Positions 33,410 to 43,065 of a DNA stretch of 64,000 nucleotides are shown here, piece by piece. This stretch comes from Paraphaeosphaeria minitans. Taxonomy: Eukaryota; Ascomycota; Dothideomycetes; Pleosporales; Didymosphaeriaceae. Below the pieces are notes generated by a model, which was not told the DNA's origin, ran no database searches, and saw only the letters and a program-made list of their open reading frames with translations. The translations under genes and the position numbers were made by a program. Positions within the stretch are counted from its first letter, which is position 1. Each line of letters starts with the position of its first letter. Location: positions 3,720,001 through 3,784,000 of the forward strand of contig WJXW01000003.1 in the NCBI GenBank assembly GCA_015832175.1. Reading direction: 5' to 3'.

Positions 33410-33949
33410 TATGCGCTGGGGCCGCGGTCGTACCGGTTTGGAGGGGGTGGCGCGGTTTTGCTGTGCGATTCCGGCGGAGAACTGTATTTCCTCGAGAAAG
33501 GTATCGCGTTCCGAGGCGAACTTCCGCAGCGCATTCTCGAAATCTCGGTCGCTGAGGCCCGAACCTCCCAGCGGCATGCCTTTGATGGTCGCGCTGCTTC
33601 GGTTGCTGGCGGTCGGTTTGGGTTCCAAGCCCACGATGGTGCTGGTGGACTTGCGATGCTCAGAACTCAGGCGGCCAGACGACCGTCTGGACGAGTCGCC
33701 ATTGACGAGGGAGAGGCCGTCCTGCGACTTTGGGCGGATGGAGTCGGTCTCTAGCGCGCGGTCTTCTTCGATGGTCTCGTCCACGTCCAGCGGGGGAGGT
33801 GACGACAGGCCGGGCGAGGGAATGGTGCTGAGGATGCTTGGCTTGGGCTGGGAGCGTTCGTCGTAGACTTGCGAGGACTCGATGCCGGATATGAAAAAAT
33901 AGTCGGCGAGCGGCGGGGTGACATCTGAGGGAGCGGGAGCGGGAGGCAT
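30317..33949 (-). CDS. DENN-domain protein, putative Rab GEF
   Basis: Four exons (31099-33949, 30791-31048, 30516-30743, 30317-30474) give 1164 residues. DENN proteins are guanine-nucleotide exchange factors for Rab GTPases in membrane traffic. The first ~285 residues are disordered with a polyQ tract. The uDENN part has MHPLLRRYEPVLLDRYPP and HGFAMTNSDGSKLYGICM; a coiled coil follows (ERELASSLGERLALER). The cDENN block includes SIPNIVSLFEYVLAESKIIL and YPFKWAGVFIPVLPA; dDENN elements and exons 2-3 carry VRASFVRCFASLLYTYRRYM and GFNEFIHER. Intron 1 (50 bp) joins CSVCDEKSDEGLYRCSGCS to HARCADTI, a C1-like zinc finger. Introns 2 and 3 are 47 and 41 bp; the last is very short. The frame extends upstream only with non-ATG codons, so the ATG at 33949 was taken. 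A possible extra in-frame intron near 33180-33245 is untested. Confidence 0.9.
33377..33409 (-). repeat. CAG microsatellite encoding polyglutamine
   Basis: Ten CTG plus one TTG triplets on the plus strand read as eleven glutamine codons (ten CAG, one CAA) in the N-terminal disordered part of the DENN protein. A near-pure triplet run of this kind is prone to length variation. Confidence 0.95.
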
Positions 33950-34385
33950 TGTAAAGGCTATGACATGGGCTAGCCAAGAAGAGGGCGGGCGGGCGAGCAA
34001 GGTCTGAGCAGCAAGCACTTTTGTGGTGTGGTTGGAGTCGCGGCCAGGCGATCAAGGCATCTGGAATGGGAGGGTGGTTCCAACGGTTTGCGTGGGCTTG
34101 GTTGCAGGACTACTATGGGCGGGAAGGCTTGAGACTGTACGACGGTGACAAGCTTGGTCGCAGCCGTTGTCGCGTAACACGGGCGTGGGCAGAAGAAAAG
34201 ACGGGCGGGCGGGCGAGCGAGCGTGCGTGTGTGCGTGTGTGTGTGCGTGCGGTGAGCGGGTTCGGAGCCAATGTCAGTGACTGGTTGCAGACACGACGGA
34301 GGAGGAGGATTGGATGCGGAGGAGTTCAGTGCAGGAGAGGGCTGGGGTTTGGCGGCGAGATTTTGGACCAACGAGGACGGAGCTG

Positions 34386-34446
34386 GGGCAGGGCAGGGCA
34401 GGGCAGGGCAGGGCAGGGCAGGACAGGGCAGGACAGGGCAGGACAG
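34386..34446. repeat. GGGCA pentanucleotide array
   Basis: About twelve units of GGGCA/GGACA in direct order. Some later units carry G-to-A changes (GGACA). Confidence 0.92.
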
Positions 34447-34551
34447 ACTGGGTACCGTACAGATTAGCTGGTTATCGCGTATTGACTGTGGTGCACAGGG
34501 CGCAAGCGGGCATCTAGCGAAGATTTGGCATGGCAAGGCACGACGCGGTGT

Positions 34552-34610
34552 GGGATGCGATGGGATGGGGTGGGATGGGATGGGAATGGGACGGGAATGG
34601 GATGGGGGAG
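34552..34610. repeat. GATGG-type G-rich array
   Basis: Degenerate GATGG/GAATGG/GGTGG units in a row on the plus strand, strongly G/C-skewed. Confidence 0.85.
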
Positions 34611-34744
34611 GACGGCGCGTCGTTAGCTGCGTGCGGAACCAAGTGGGAGCATGCGCGGCTTTGTTTGTGGGTGGACGCGACGAAGCATGGCCCGACGGGT
34701 GGGGAGGAAGCCGACGACTTGATGACGGCACGGTGGAAGCAGAC

Positions 34745-34925
34745 GAGTTGCAGACACAGGGTGGAGGAAGCAGACGAGGTGAGAGGAAGCAGACGAGTTG
34801 CAGACAGTGAGAGGAAGCAGACGAGTTGCAGACAGTGAGAGGAAGCAGACGAGTTGCAGACAGTGAGCGGAAGCACACGAGTTGCAGACAGTGAGAGGAA
34901 GCAGACGAGTTGCAGACACAGGGTG
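34745..34925. repeat. 28-bp minisatellite
   Basis: Unit of 28 bp with core GAAGCAGACGAGTTGCAG. Successive GTGAGAGGAA or GTGAGCGGAA starts lie at 34807, 34835, 34863 and 34891, an exact 28-bp step. Divergent relatives continue on both sides. Confidence 0.93.
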
Positions 34926-35130
34926 AGAGGATGCAGAGCTGTGAGAGGAAGCCGGCGACTTGCAGGCCACTTGCAGACGACACAGCGAGAGGACGTGAGA
35001 GCCTGCACACGACACGGTGAGAGGAGGCAGTCGACGTGCACACGACACGGTGAGAGGAAAGTGAAGAGGAAGAGGATGCACGGTGAAAGCATGCAGACAA
35101 CCTACACACGACACAGTGAGAGCAATGAGC
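34926..35130. repeat. Degenerate GTGAGAGGA / CACGACAC repeats
   Basis: Diverged continuation of the 28-bp array, with alternating GTGAGAGGA and CACACGACAC words. Period irregular. Confidence 0.7.
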
Positions 35131-35747
35131 ATGGCACAGCATGGGAGAGGCTGACGACTGGCGGTAGGCAGGCGCGACCCTGGCCCTGAAAGTCCGCGAC
35201 TGCCCCCCCCCGAACCCCGATTCCCGATCAGGATGCCCTCCTTTGAGTGCCTGCCCGAATGAAGACGGCGCGACAGGGGCCATCCGAATCCCATCCGAGC
35301 CCGCACCCTCCTCCACCCCGGCGCCACCGCTTGCCAATACATTGTCATATAGATGGTATATGCTGCTATAGCCAGCTCGTATCTATCCGCCTGCAGAGGG
35401 ACGAGCTCCGGCCGCAGAGAGGCCACGAAGGAGACGAAGAGGTGCCGAATAGGGGTGTGCAACCCCCCGACGCCAGTCTGTCAACTGTCACTCGCCCCGT
35501 CGCCGCCACAAGCGTCGTCGCCTGCTGCGTTGCCACCATCTGGCATCGACCACTCGGCACGAAACCTGGATAGTGCCTCTACCTGGACTAGGTAGTCTGC
35601 AGACGTGGGACGTGTGGGTTGTGGGTTGTGGGACGTGTGCGTCGGAGAGCAGGGGGCCCGGCGTGCAATTGTGTCAACGCCTTGAGACCGCAGTGTCCGT
35701 TGCGACCACCGCTATGCCGTCCCAAGCCTCATCAACCCCGCCGATCC

Positions 35748-35835
35748 TGTCCATCGCAATCCGCCGTGCTTCATCGCAATCCGCCGAGCTTTTCATCGCA
35801 ATCCACCCTGCTCCATTGCAGTCCACCGTGCTCCA
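35748..35835. repeat. About 20-bp repeat, CATCGCAATCCGCC type
   Basis: Four imperfect copies of CATCGCAATCCGCCGTGCT-like units in direct order, running straight into the 8-bp array. Confidence 0.85.
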
Positions 35836-35915
35836 TTGCTCCATTGCTCCATTGCTCCATCGCTCCATCGCTCCATTGCTCCATTGCTCCATCGCTCCAT
35901 CGCTCCATTGCACTC
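35828..35915. repeat. 8-bp CTCCATTG/CTCCATCG array
   Basis: About ten units of CTCCATTG or CTCCATCG. The two variants alternate in blocks (pairs of TCG between runs of TTG), which suggests a higher-order duplication. Confidence 0.93.
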
Positions 35916-36369
35916 CACCCTGCTTCACCTCGCCGACCAAAAGCCCTCCCACCTCACAATTTCCCTCCGCAAGACCCTCGGCCAGTTCGTGGCTTGCCTC
36001 TCGGCATCCAAGGGGGCTGGCTAAAACGACAGTCCCACCGAAGCACGGTTCGGTTCCACGCCGCGCCGTCCGGGGACATCCTGGTCTGTGGCCATTAGGC
36101 TCTCGTCTCGCCTGCTCCTCCAGTCAGCGTCGTTCCGAGTGCCCCACCGCCGCTCCTCCCCGTGGGTGGCTGTGCTGCAACAATGCCCTCGGGAAAATGC
36201 TAGGTACGCAGTAGGTAGCCCGGGAACGCGGTCCAAAGCCCGCCGCCGTCCGTCATGCAGGTACACATTGCACATGTTTTGATGTTTGACGGCGAGTGAG
36301 AGGCGTACATAGTAGGTCCTGCAGTCAGGGTACCGTACGTTGGCTGTGGACACACTACATTGGGTGGTC

Positions 36370-36630
36370 AACGCCAGCGCTCTTCCGTAGTGGTCCTCCC
36401 AGTATACATGCCTCCTGGCAAGCCTAGTAGTACTGTACCAACCAAACTCCCTTTGCTACACGACCACACATGCCCATCACCGCCTTGCACTTTACCACCT
36501 TGTTAACGCCAGCGCTCTTCTGCAGTGGTCCTCCCAGAACCTATCCTAGGAAGCTTGATCATGTCATCCAGACTCCTTTTCTTACACGAAGAATACACAT
36601 GCCCATCACCGCCTCGCAGTCAACCACCCC
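36370..36630. repeat. Imperfect tandem duplication, about 134-bp period
   Basis: AACGCCAGCGCTCTTC and GTGGTCCTCCCAG occur near 36370 and again near 36504; ACACATGCCCATCACCGCCT follows both copies (near 36465 and 36596). The inner parts have diverged. The second copy runs into the 3' end of the TRAPPC13 gene. Confidence 0.85.
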
Positions 36631-37670
36631 GTGCTCAACGTCCCCCTATCCCCCAACGCCGTCCGCCACTTAATCTCCAACTGCCCCAACACCCTCCTCC
36701 CGTCCCCCACCCTCTCCCTCTCCCTCTCCCTCTCCCTCCTCCCCTCCGCACCCCCCTCCTTCTCCTCCAGCAAAAACGCAACCTGAACCACCTCCCTCGC
36801 CATCAACACAGGCTTCCCCTTCCCCCGCCCGTCGAGATCCCAATTCAGACTCGTCCCCTCGTACACCTCGCTAGCATTGACCCGCACGACGTCCAGCGAC
36901 ACGGCGCCCTCGCCCACGTTCTCGAGCTGCGCCTCGAGCAGGTGCCGCCCCGGCGCCACCTCGCCCGCCTTGGTGCGCACCGAGAGCAGCTGCTGCGTCA
37001 CGAACTGGTACAGCTTGCGGAACGAGCGGACCTTGCCGCCCGTGGGGGACGGGCGGTCTGCGCCTGCGCCCGCGAGCGTCGTCTCCGTGTACGTCACCGT
37101 CACCGCGAGGACGTGGTTGCCTTCCTCTTTGAGCTCGAACTTCAGTGTCTTCTGCAGACTCGCGCCGTGGCTCATGGCTGCGTTGCTGCCGTCGTCGTCG
37201 TCGTTGCCGTCGTCGTCGCGCCTCGCCGCGCCGAGGAGCTCTAGCGATGTGCCCCCGGGCTCCGAGGGCGTCTGCATGTCGGCCTGGATGCGCACCCCGC
37301 TGATGGCTCTGCTCGCGTTGCCGGCCTCGACCTCGTTGTTCGCGCAGAGCGTGCAGGAGAAGTTTTCGCCGACGTAGGCGCTGCCGAAGGCTTCGGGGAG
37401 GTTGAGGACGGGGGAGAGGATGAACGGGTCGGCGGTGCGCGAGGACGGGTAGGCGAGGGAGGCGGTGGGTGCGATGCCGAGGGTTTGAGAGGCGGGGAGC
37501 GGGTACTGCGTTGCGAGGGAGGGGCGCGAGAGGCTGTGGGGGTGGGTGTTGGAAGACGTAGAATGGCATTGCTGGGGGGGGGGGTAGGAGGCGTACCGTA
37601 GGACCTTCAGGCTCACCGAGTGCGGCGCCTTGAGCGCATCTGCGGCGGAGGCATGGCGTTGGTGGGCCAT
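36606..37670 (-). CDS. TRAPPC13 homologue (DUF974)
   Basis: Two exons, 37598 or so to 37670 and 36606-37533, split by a 63-bp in-frame intron (37534-37596; exon 1 ends at 37597), give 333 residues. Family blocks: SVSLKVLRLSRPSLAT at the start after splicing, NLPEAFGSAYVGENFSCTLC, then GVRIQADMQTPS, an insertion rich in Asp (DDDGNDDDDGS), GNHVLAVTVTYT, SFRKLYQFVTQQ, HLLEAQLENVGEGAVSLDVV and the C-terminal LGQLEIKWRTALGDRG. These are the conserved strands of TRAPPC13, a subunit of the TRAPP tethering complex in Golgi traffic and autophagy. A (CT)n tract gives RERERERER near the C-terminus. Unspliced, 21 extra residues would follow VLR, so the intron is well supported; it also holds an 11-C run. 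The short C-terminal tail ends in TARR. Confidence 0.9.
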   Translation of the reverse strand: MAHQRHASAADALKAPHSVSLKVLRYASYPPPQQCHSTSSNTHPHSLSRPSLATQYPLPASQTLGIAPTASLAYPSSRTADPFILSPVLNLPEAFGSAYVGENFSCTLCANNEVEAGNASRAISGVRIQADMQTPSEPGGTSLELLGAARRDDDGNDDDDGSNAAMSHGASLQKTLKFELKEEGNHVLAVTVTYTETTLAGAGADRPSPTGGKVRSFRKLYQFVTQQLLSVRTKAGEVAPGRHLLEAQLENVGEGAVSLDVVRVNASEVYEGTSLNWDLDGRGKGKPVLMAREVVQVAFLLEEKEGGAEGRRERERERERVGDGRRVLGQLEIKWRTALGDRGTLSTGWLTARR

Positions 37671-37987
37671 GGCGGGCTAGGATACAGGCACACCGCTACT
37701 AAGAGCTTCGGCGCATAGCGCCCATGTAGATAGGCTCTGGGAGTGTAGAGTCAGCAAGCTGTGTCGCGATGTCTTGGGGCTGGTCGAATGTGAGGTTCTC
37801 GTAAGCTCTCCAACCCCTGCTGCAGGTGGTGCTGTGGCTGTGGATCCACAGTCCGCCCGCCACTAAGCCCTGCCGCCGCCTTTCAGCCTTGTTCGAAAAT
37901 CCCAAGATTTCTTCGGACCAACAACCTACCCAGTATACCCTCCTCGAGCAGTCCAACTTCCCACCTATCAGCTCGACTCCATCCCAA

Positions 37988-38627
37988 ATGCATATGGAAT
38001 CCACGCGCATCCCGCTCGAGCGCTGTCCAGACCTCGTCATCCTCACAGACACGCCAAAAGGTTTCTAGGTTGCCTTGCTTGAACACTACACGAATGGGCA
38101 AAGGTGCTGAGGTTTGACAGGACGAGGCGTATTTGCTGCCAAGTTGATCCCCGCCAAGACCGTGCTAGATGCATGTCCCGTCCTGATATTGGGCATCGAA
38201 GAGAACGAGAGGCATATCGAGCACACGTCGTTATACCACTACACGTAGTAAGTGCCTCAGCGCCGAATGTTGCCGGCCACTAACTCGAATTACAGCAACT
38301 GGCCCATAGTGAACGAGGAGGGAAAGAAGCAGAAAGCGCAGGCGATCATATTTGGCCTTGGGTCCATGTTCAATCATTCCTCACACGAGCAGAATGTGGT
38401 ATGGGACCGCGATCTTTTGCGTCAGATGATTACGTATCGTGCATTACGGGACATTCAGCCCGGGGAAGAGCTCTGTGAGACCTATCAAGACTATGGTCAA
38501 CTCGTGTTACTGATGTCGTCCAGGCATATCATACGGAGACCATCTAACTTTCAAAGATGCAGACGCCCCACCTCTGCCCCGACCAGAGGACGAGATAGAG
38601 CAACTCAATCGCATACAGCTAGACTAG
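37988..38627 (+). CDS. Small SET-domain protein, putative lysine methyltransferase
   Basis: Four exons (37988-38060, 38121-38247, 38296-38474, 38524-38627; introns 60, 48 and 49 bp) give 160 residues. The order of SET motifs is correct: PKGRGVFAAKLIPAKTVL (SET I, cofactor side), SLYHYTYNWP, then GLGSMFNHSSHEQNVVW with the NHS motif that binds S-adenosylmethionine, ITYRALRDIQPGEELCISYGDH, containing the catalytic Tyr in the GEEL-x3-YGD block. The last intron must be removed to reach ISYGDHLTFKDAD; reading on would give unrelated sequence. The protein is almost a bare SET domain like the Set7-type fungal proteins. Substrate (histone or other) unknown. The ATG at 37988 precedes a compact N-terminus; an earlier in-frame ATG is possible. 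Confidence 0.85.
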
Positions 38628-38979
38628 ACGCCATGACAGCTATGGATACAAAGGATCAAATAAGACCGTCTACCAACAGACAGCCACCCGACGAGTACCA
38701 AAGGAATGCAACGTGAAGTCATTACAGCCCCCAGGTAGCGTTCACACCGTATAATTGTAGTGGTAGGGACGGTGCGATGCAATGATTAACAGCCCCGAAT
38801 GGTACCTAAAAGCGCAAAAGTAACTCGGGAAGTGTACAAAGGGAAGCCGCATCGCCTCTCACATACGCACAGCTCACAGTGCGTGCAGGGCAAACTCGGA
38901 CACTGTGTCCACATAAGCTGCCCAAACGCGTCCTAGCGTTTTCTACATCCGCTGTGGGTGTGCCCGCAGGTGGCTTTGT
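38628..38979. other. Intergenic between convergent genes
   Basis: 3' flanks of the SET and DUF2408 genes; nothing else seen. Confidence 0.5.
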
Positions 38980-40768
38980 TCATGCGGCGGTGAGACCTTC
39001 AGGGCCGCTCTCGCTCGCTGGGGTTTGCTCTCCGGCCGAGCTGCTGCTCTCTTCTGCGTCGTTGCGTAGCTCGTAGGCAAGTTCAAAGCACTCCGCAAGG
39101 AGTTGCGTTACGCTTCCTTGCCCGTCTGGAATATCGTCACCAACTACGAATTTTCCATCAACACGCATGTTATCGATAGAATTCAGCTATGCGGGGTTAG
39201 CAGGATTCACTTTACGGATCAAGCGACCCACCTTCATGCTGTAAGGGTACAGCTCTCGGGGTGAAGAAACACCTCCAAGCTTCTTAACTTCCAAAAGACA
39301 CTTCCGGAGCGTCGTGAGCTGGTTGTAGATGGGCAAAAGCGCTTCAGAAACAGGCTCCGATGAGACTATCAGCTGGAAGATCAACGCATAGCTCTTGCGC
39401 AACAGGTAGAGCAACGTCCTCTGCTCGTACAACTCCGCCGGTCGACCTAACGCGTCCATGAAGTTGCCATCAATCCGTGCCTCATCGATTCTGTCAAGCT
39501 GTCGCTGAAAGTTCCATAGATCTGTCTCACGAAGAGACCATGCCTGAGTCAGGGAGAGTTTTTCCAGCTTGTTACGAATGCCCAAAAGCTTATCGTATAT
39601 TTCCTGGAACGCAGGTGCAATTCTACCCTTCTTCTCTTTCATCAGATTGGTCCACAGGAAGTTCCGCCGCAACAGAGTCTCGATGAGGTCTTTTGCTGCC
39701 GGCGCAGGTTCTGGGTGCTCAAGAGTGAAGGTCAACTTCTCGATCATCTCTGTAAGCTTCTCTTCCCTCGTTTCACGTTCCTCCGAGAAGGCGTGGATTC
39801 CGTATGGCCGCAGCTCCGCCTGGATGTCTTTCAACTGTACTAGGAACTCGTCGACCTCAGCTTCTGGGAATGTCGATTTGATGTTGCAGGCACACAATGA
39901 CCTGAGGATGGAAACAAGCTTCTCGTACTTCGGCTCTAGTTCTGGCGTAAGATGTGAATGGGCCAGTTCTAGCCTAGCTATCGATTCCTCGCAGACTTGG
40001 CTTCGTGCTTCAAGAAGCGTCAACAACGAAGGCGTGTAAGTGTCCTTGCCCCGGTCCATGTAACGCCGAGCATTCTTCAGCATATGGCCGATCGCCTCCA
40101 AATCTTTCGCGGAGTAGAAGTGCGCTTCTTCAAGGTGGTCAAGTAAACGCTATAGGCCGTTAGCAGGCCGTTTGGTGTCGTACAGCGCTAGGCTAGATGA
40201 TCCATAACCCAAGAGAATGCAGACCAATCGGGCAACGAGGAAGTTGAGGAAAAGCATCTCTCATTGGTAGCGATAGAACGGTGCGAGTGAAGTTGCGTCC
40301 GAAATAGAAATGGTGCGTGGGTAGCTCACCTTGACTGTGGATATGACCGAGTACCTGTTGAATAGTGAGCACGTGATCAAGGAGAGACAGCGTAGACACT
40401 CTTGGAAACACATACACTGCAGGAGCTTCATGGTTCTTGCCTATTGTCATGTAGGCCAGCGAGACGAGCTGAAAGCAGTCGTCCAAGACGGTGTCAACTA
40501 TGGTGATTGTTAAGCATATCGCCTCAACTGTATCGGGAGCTAAAGACCAACCTCTGTTTTGCTCGAGTCGTTTTGTCGTTCGTATCTGGTTCAGAATCTC
40601 TACCTGCTCAATAACTTGGTCGTAGAGGCTGATAACATCCTGGCTCTTGACATAGGTCGAGCGGTCCTGCTTCAGCAGTTCGAGGTTCGTCCGGACTGCG
40701 AGCAACTTGTCGAGGATGGGCTGCTCTTTCGGGTCCAGCGGAATGCGCGGCGCAGGTGAGTCTGTCAT
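38980..40768 (-). CDS. DUF2408 / UPF0662 family protein
   Basis: Five exons: 40552-40768, 40416-40497, 40330-40354, 39232-40149, 38980-39186, giving 482 residues; introns of 54, 61, 180 and 45 bp. Exon 3 is a 25-nt microexon (about eight codons), and the 180-bp intron after it is the longest here. The frame is in step throughout. Blocks: LDKLLAVRTNLELLKQDR, LDDCFQLVSLAYMTIGKN, then RLLDHLEEAHFYSAKDLE, HMLKNARRYMDRGKDTYT, LLRRNFLWTNLM, and YLLRKSYALIFQLIVS. The fold is predicted all-helical. The family (UPF0662) is widespread in fungi and its biochemical role is not established. The start ATG at 40768 gives MTDSPAPRIPLDPKEQ. It is divergent from the ribosomal P1 gene with 297 bp between. Confidence 0.88.
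40330..40354 (-). other. 25-nt microexon of the DUF2408 gene
   Basis: Coding bases between two introns whose junctions read AV-YSVISTVK-RLLDHL. It is required to keep frame and links the N-terminal and main helical parts. Confidence 0.8.
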
Positions 40769-41065
40769 GCTGGCTGCAGGTGCTGTAAAGGGAGGGTCTG
40801 CAGTGGTTTCGTGGAGCTAGAGTTGAGCAAAAGACGAAGCGGCCGTTGGGTGTCACAGTGGACCGTTCGGGAAAGTTGCATGCAGCTGGAGGGGAGGGGA
40901 GTGACGTCCTGGTCGCCCCGCTACATCACGTGGGCCGCCTCGTCGGCGAAAAATAAGCGAGACGCCGAGCCCACGACCGAACCTCCACAAAGCCGACTTA
41001 ATTCTACCAGCTCTCAACATCGTTCCGGCACATCACCACTCTCGACATAATCGATCACAGTCGCC

Positions 41066-41550
41066 ATGTCTAACGCCGAGCTCGCCTCTTCCTACGCCGC
41101 CCTCATCCTCGCGGATGACGGTGTCGACATCACTGTACGGCTGCCGCGCAACTACAACCGAGCTCCAGATGCTAATATGCGCAGGCCGACAAGCTCCAGT
41201 CCCTCATCAAGGCCGCCAAGATCGAAGATGTCGAGCCCATCTGGACATCGCTGTTCGCCAAGGTGCGCACACCCACAGAATAGCTGAAGGGATGGTTTCT
41301 GATGTGGTACAGGCTCTCGAGGGCAAGGACGTCAAGGACCTGCTCCTGAACGTCGGCTCAGGTGGCGGTGCTGCCCCTGCCGCCACCGGTGGTGCCGCCG
41401 CTGCTAGCGGTGCCGCACCAGCGGGGGAGAAGGCTGCCGAGAAGGAGGAGGGTACGTTGCACCACTTACAGAACTACGCGCGGCGAACGCTAACATGACA
41501 CAGAGAAGGAGGAGTCCGACGAGGACATGGGTTTCGGTCTTTTCGACTAA
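41066..41550 (+). CDS. RPP1: 60S acidic ribosomal protein P1
   Basis: Four exons (41066-41134, 41185-41262, 41313-41451, 41504-41550; introns 50, 50 and 52 bp) give 110 residues, the family's normal length. The N-terminal dimerisation domain is in exons 1-2 ([19 protein letters not shown] then [20 protein letters not shown]). Exon 3 has the Ala/Gly hinge ([18 protein letters not shown]), and the conserved C-terminal peptide [13 protein letters not shown] crosses into exon 4. P1 forms with P2 and P0 the stalk that recruits elongation factors. A phosphorylation site is expected at the Ser in the acidic tail. The gene is divergent from the DUF2408 gene. Confidence 0.97.
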
Positions 41551-42045
41551 GCGCCTTCCCTTCACGTTTCCTTCGCCATTTGCCTTCGTCGGGGTTTTCA
41601 AAACGGGTCAGCGGATGTATTCACGCATATATTCACGCATATTCCCAGCCTTCGGGCAGAGAAGCATCGGCTCTCTGTTATACTGGCATATCACCTGGGA
41701 GACTATATGACGGCGTCATGAGATATGTTAAGGTGGTAGGGTTTCAATGAACAACTTCGAAAGTGCAAAATCATATGGCTGTGGCAGAGTGATGTGGAAC
41801 AGGTCAAACTATTGATTAGCTGCACTGACCAAGGCTGCCGATCCTAGATTCCCCCGCTTTAATCTACTTCCACATCATTCTACCGTTGTAAAGATGGCAC
41901 CACGTTAGTCGCGTACTACTTGCAAAAACGATACTTTTCGTTTCGGCGGGAACGAATTGCAGAGCACTGTTGGCCTGAGCTTAGACTTCGAATCGAGGTT
42001 GAAGCTCGTACAATATTGTCGAAGCTACTTATCAGTTACACTACT
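41551..42045. other. Intergenic between convergent genes
   Basis: 3' flanks of RPP1 and the aldo/keto reductase gene. It includes a small direct repeat TATTCACGCATA (near 41618-41640). Nothing else seen. Confidence 0.5.
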
Positions 42046-43065
42046 CTACAAAGCTGGTGTATCTGCATATGTAGTTGACATCATAAAGTCGGCATACCTT
42101 GAGCCCTCAACCTCCGCAGCATCCACCACCTTCCGCAACTCGTCCACTTCCTCTTTACTCAACTTGATCTCCAATGAACCCACATTCTCCTTCAACCTCT
42201 CAAGCCTTTGCGTACCTGGAATGGGGAAGATGTCTTCGCCCTGCGCAAGCAGCCAAGCGAGCACCAGCTGCCCAGTTGCGACACCCTTCTTCTTCGCAAC
42301 CTCAGTAAATTGGTCCACGATCTTCAAGTTCTTCGGGAAGTTCTCCTTCGAGAAGCGCGGGGCAATTCTTCGGAAGTCACCTTCCTCGAAATCATCAGGC
42401 GATGTGTATGCACCCGTGAACATGCCACGGCTCAAAGGTGAGTAAGCTACAACGGCCACACCAAGCTCGCGCGCTGTGCGCAGCAGATCAATCTGCTCTG
42501 ACTCGATTTCCAACGCCATGGGGTGGTATTCGACCTGCACAGCGGTGATAGGGTGGACAGCATACGCCCGACGGAGCGAGTCGGAGCTGCATTCGCTAAG
42601 TCCAAGATACTTTATCTTGCCCTCATTCTTCAGCTCCACCAACGCCTGGACCGTCTTTTCAATGGGTGTCTTCTGATCCAGACGGTGCACATAGTACAAA
42701 TCTACGCTCGGGAGACCCAGCCTCTCTAGACTCTTGTTGCAAGCTTGCTTGGCGTATTCTGCCGACGAGTCGATCTGGTATGAGCCATCGTCCATCGTCC
42801 TGTTGGCGAACTTTGTAGCGAGGAAAATGTGTTCGCGCTTGTCGGGGTTGGCTTTGAACCATTTTCCTAGCAGGTCCTCGGAGTCGCCGTACATGTCTGC
42901 ACTGTCCCAGAATCGCTCGCCCATTTCGTAAGCGGCGTCGAGGAGGGCGAGACGTTCGGGGTCGGGCTTGGCCTTGCCGTAGAATACGGAGAGACCCATG
43001 AGGCCGAACCCCAGGCGGTTGACCTGGGGTCCATTCTTGCCAAGGGGCGCTGTTGGGAGAGACAT
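42046..43065 (-). CDS. Aldo/keto reductase
   Basis: Intronless frame of 339 residues. The full AKR (beta/alpha)8 barrel is present. The catalytic tetrad is visible: Asp and Tyr in FWDSADMYGDSE, Lys in HIFLATKFA, and His in LYYVHRLD. The NADPH site at the C-terminal end carries IPGTQRLERLKENVGS, with the Arg that contacts the 2'-phosphate in this family. Blocks GLMGLSVFYG and VEYHPMALEIE match the fungal yakc-like branch. The enzyme reduces aldehydes or ketones in the cytosol; natural substrate not predictable. The start ATG gives MSLPTAPLGKNGPQVNRLGF, the usual first beta-hairpin. No lesion seen. Confidence 0.94.
   Translation of the reverse strand: MSLPTAPLGKNGPQVNRLGFGLMGLSVFYGKAKPDPERLALLDAAYEMGERFWDSADMYGDSEDLLGKWFKANPDKREHIFLATKFANRTMDDGSYQIDSSAEYAKQACNKSLERLGLPSVDLYYVHRLDQKTPIEKTVQALVELKNEGKIKYLGLSECSSDSLRRAYAVHPITAVQVEYHPMALEIESEQIDLLRTARELGVAVVAYSPLSRGMFTGAYTSPDDFEEGDFRRIAPRFSKENFPKNLKIVDQFTEVAKKKGVATGQLVLAWLLAQGEDIFPIPGTQRLERLKENVGSLEIKLSKEEVDELRKVVDAAEVEGSRYADFMMSTTYADTPAL

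Larger units (their letters stand above)
33950..36605. other. 2.7-kb intergenic region dominated by tandem repeats
   Basis: Head-to-head or upstream space of the DENN gene, before the TRAPPC13 stop. It holds at least five unrelated tandem arrays (listed separately) and a 134-bp spaced duplication. Long open frames on both strands follow the repeat period, as expected when the unit length gives no stop, and are not taken as genes. Confidence 0.75.

Noticed and set aside
33970..35337. Long open frame (about 455 codons) on the minus strand upstream of the DENN gene
   Set aside because: It runs through tandem arrays and encodes repeated low-complexity words. Repeat periods keep it open; no domain.
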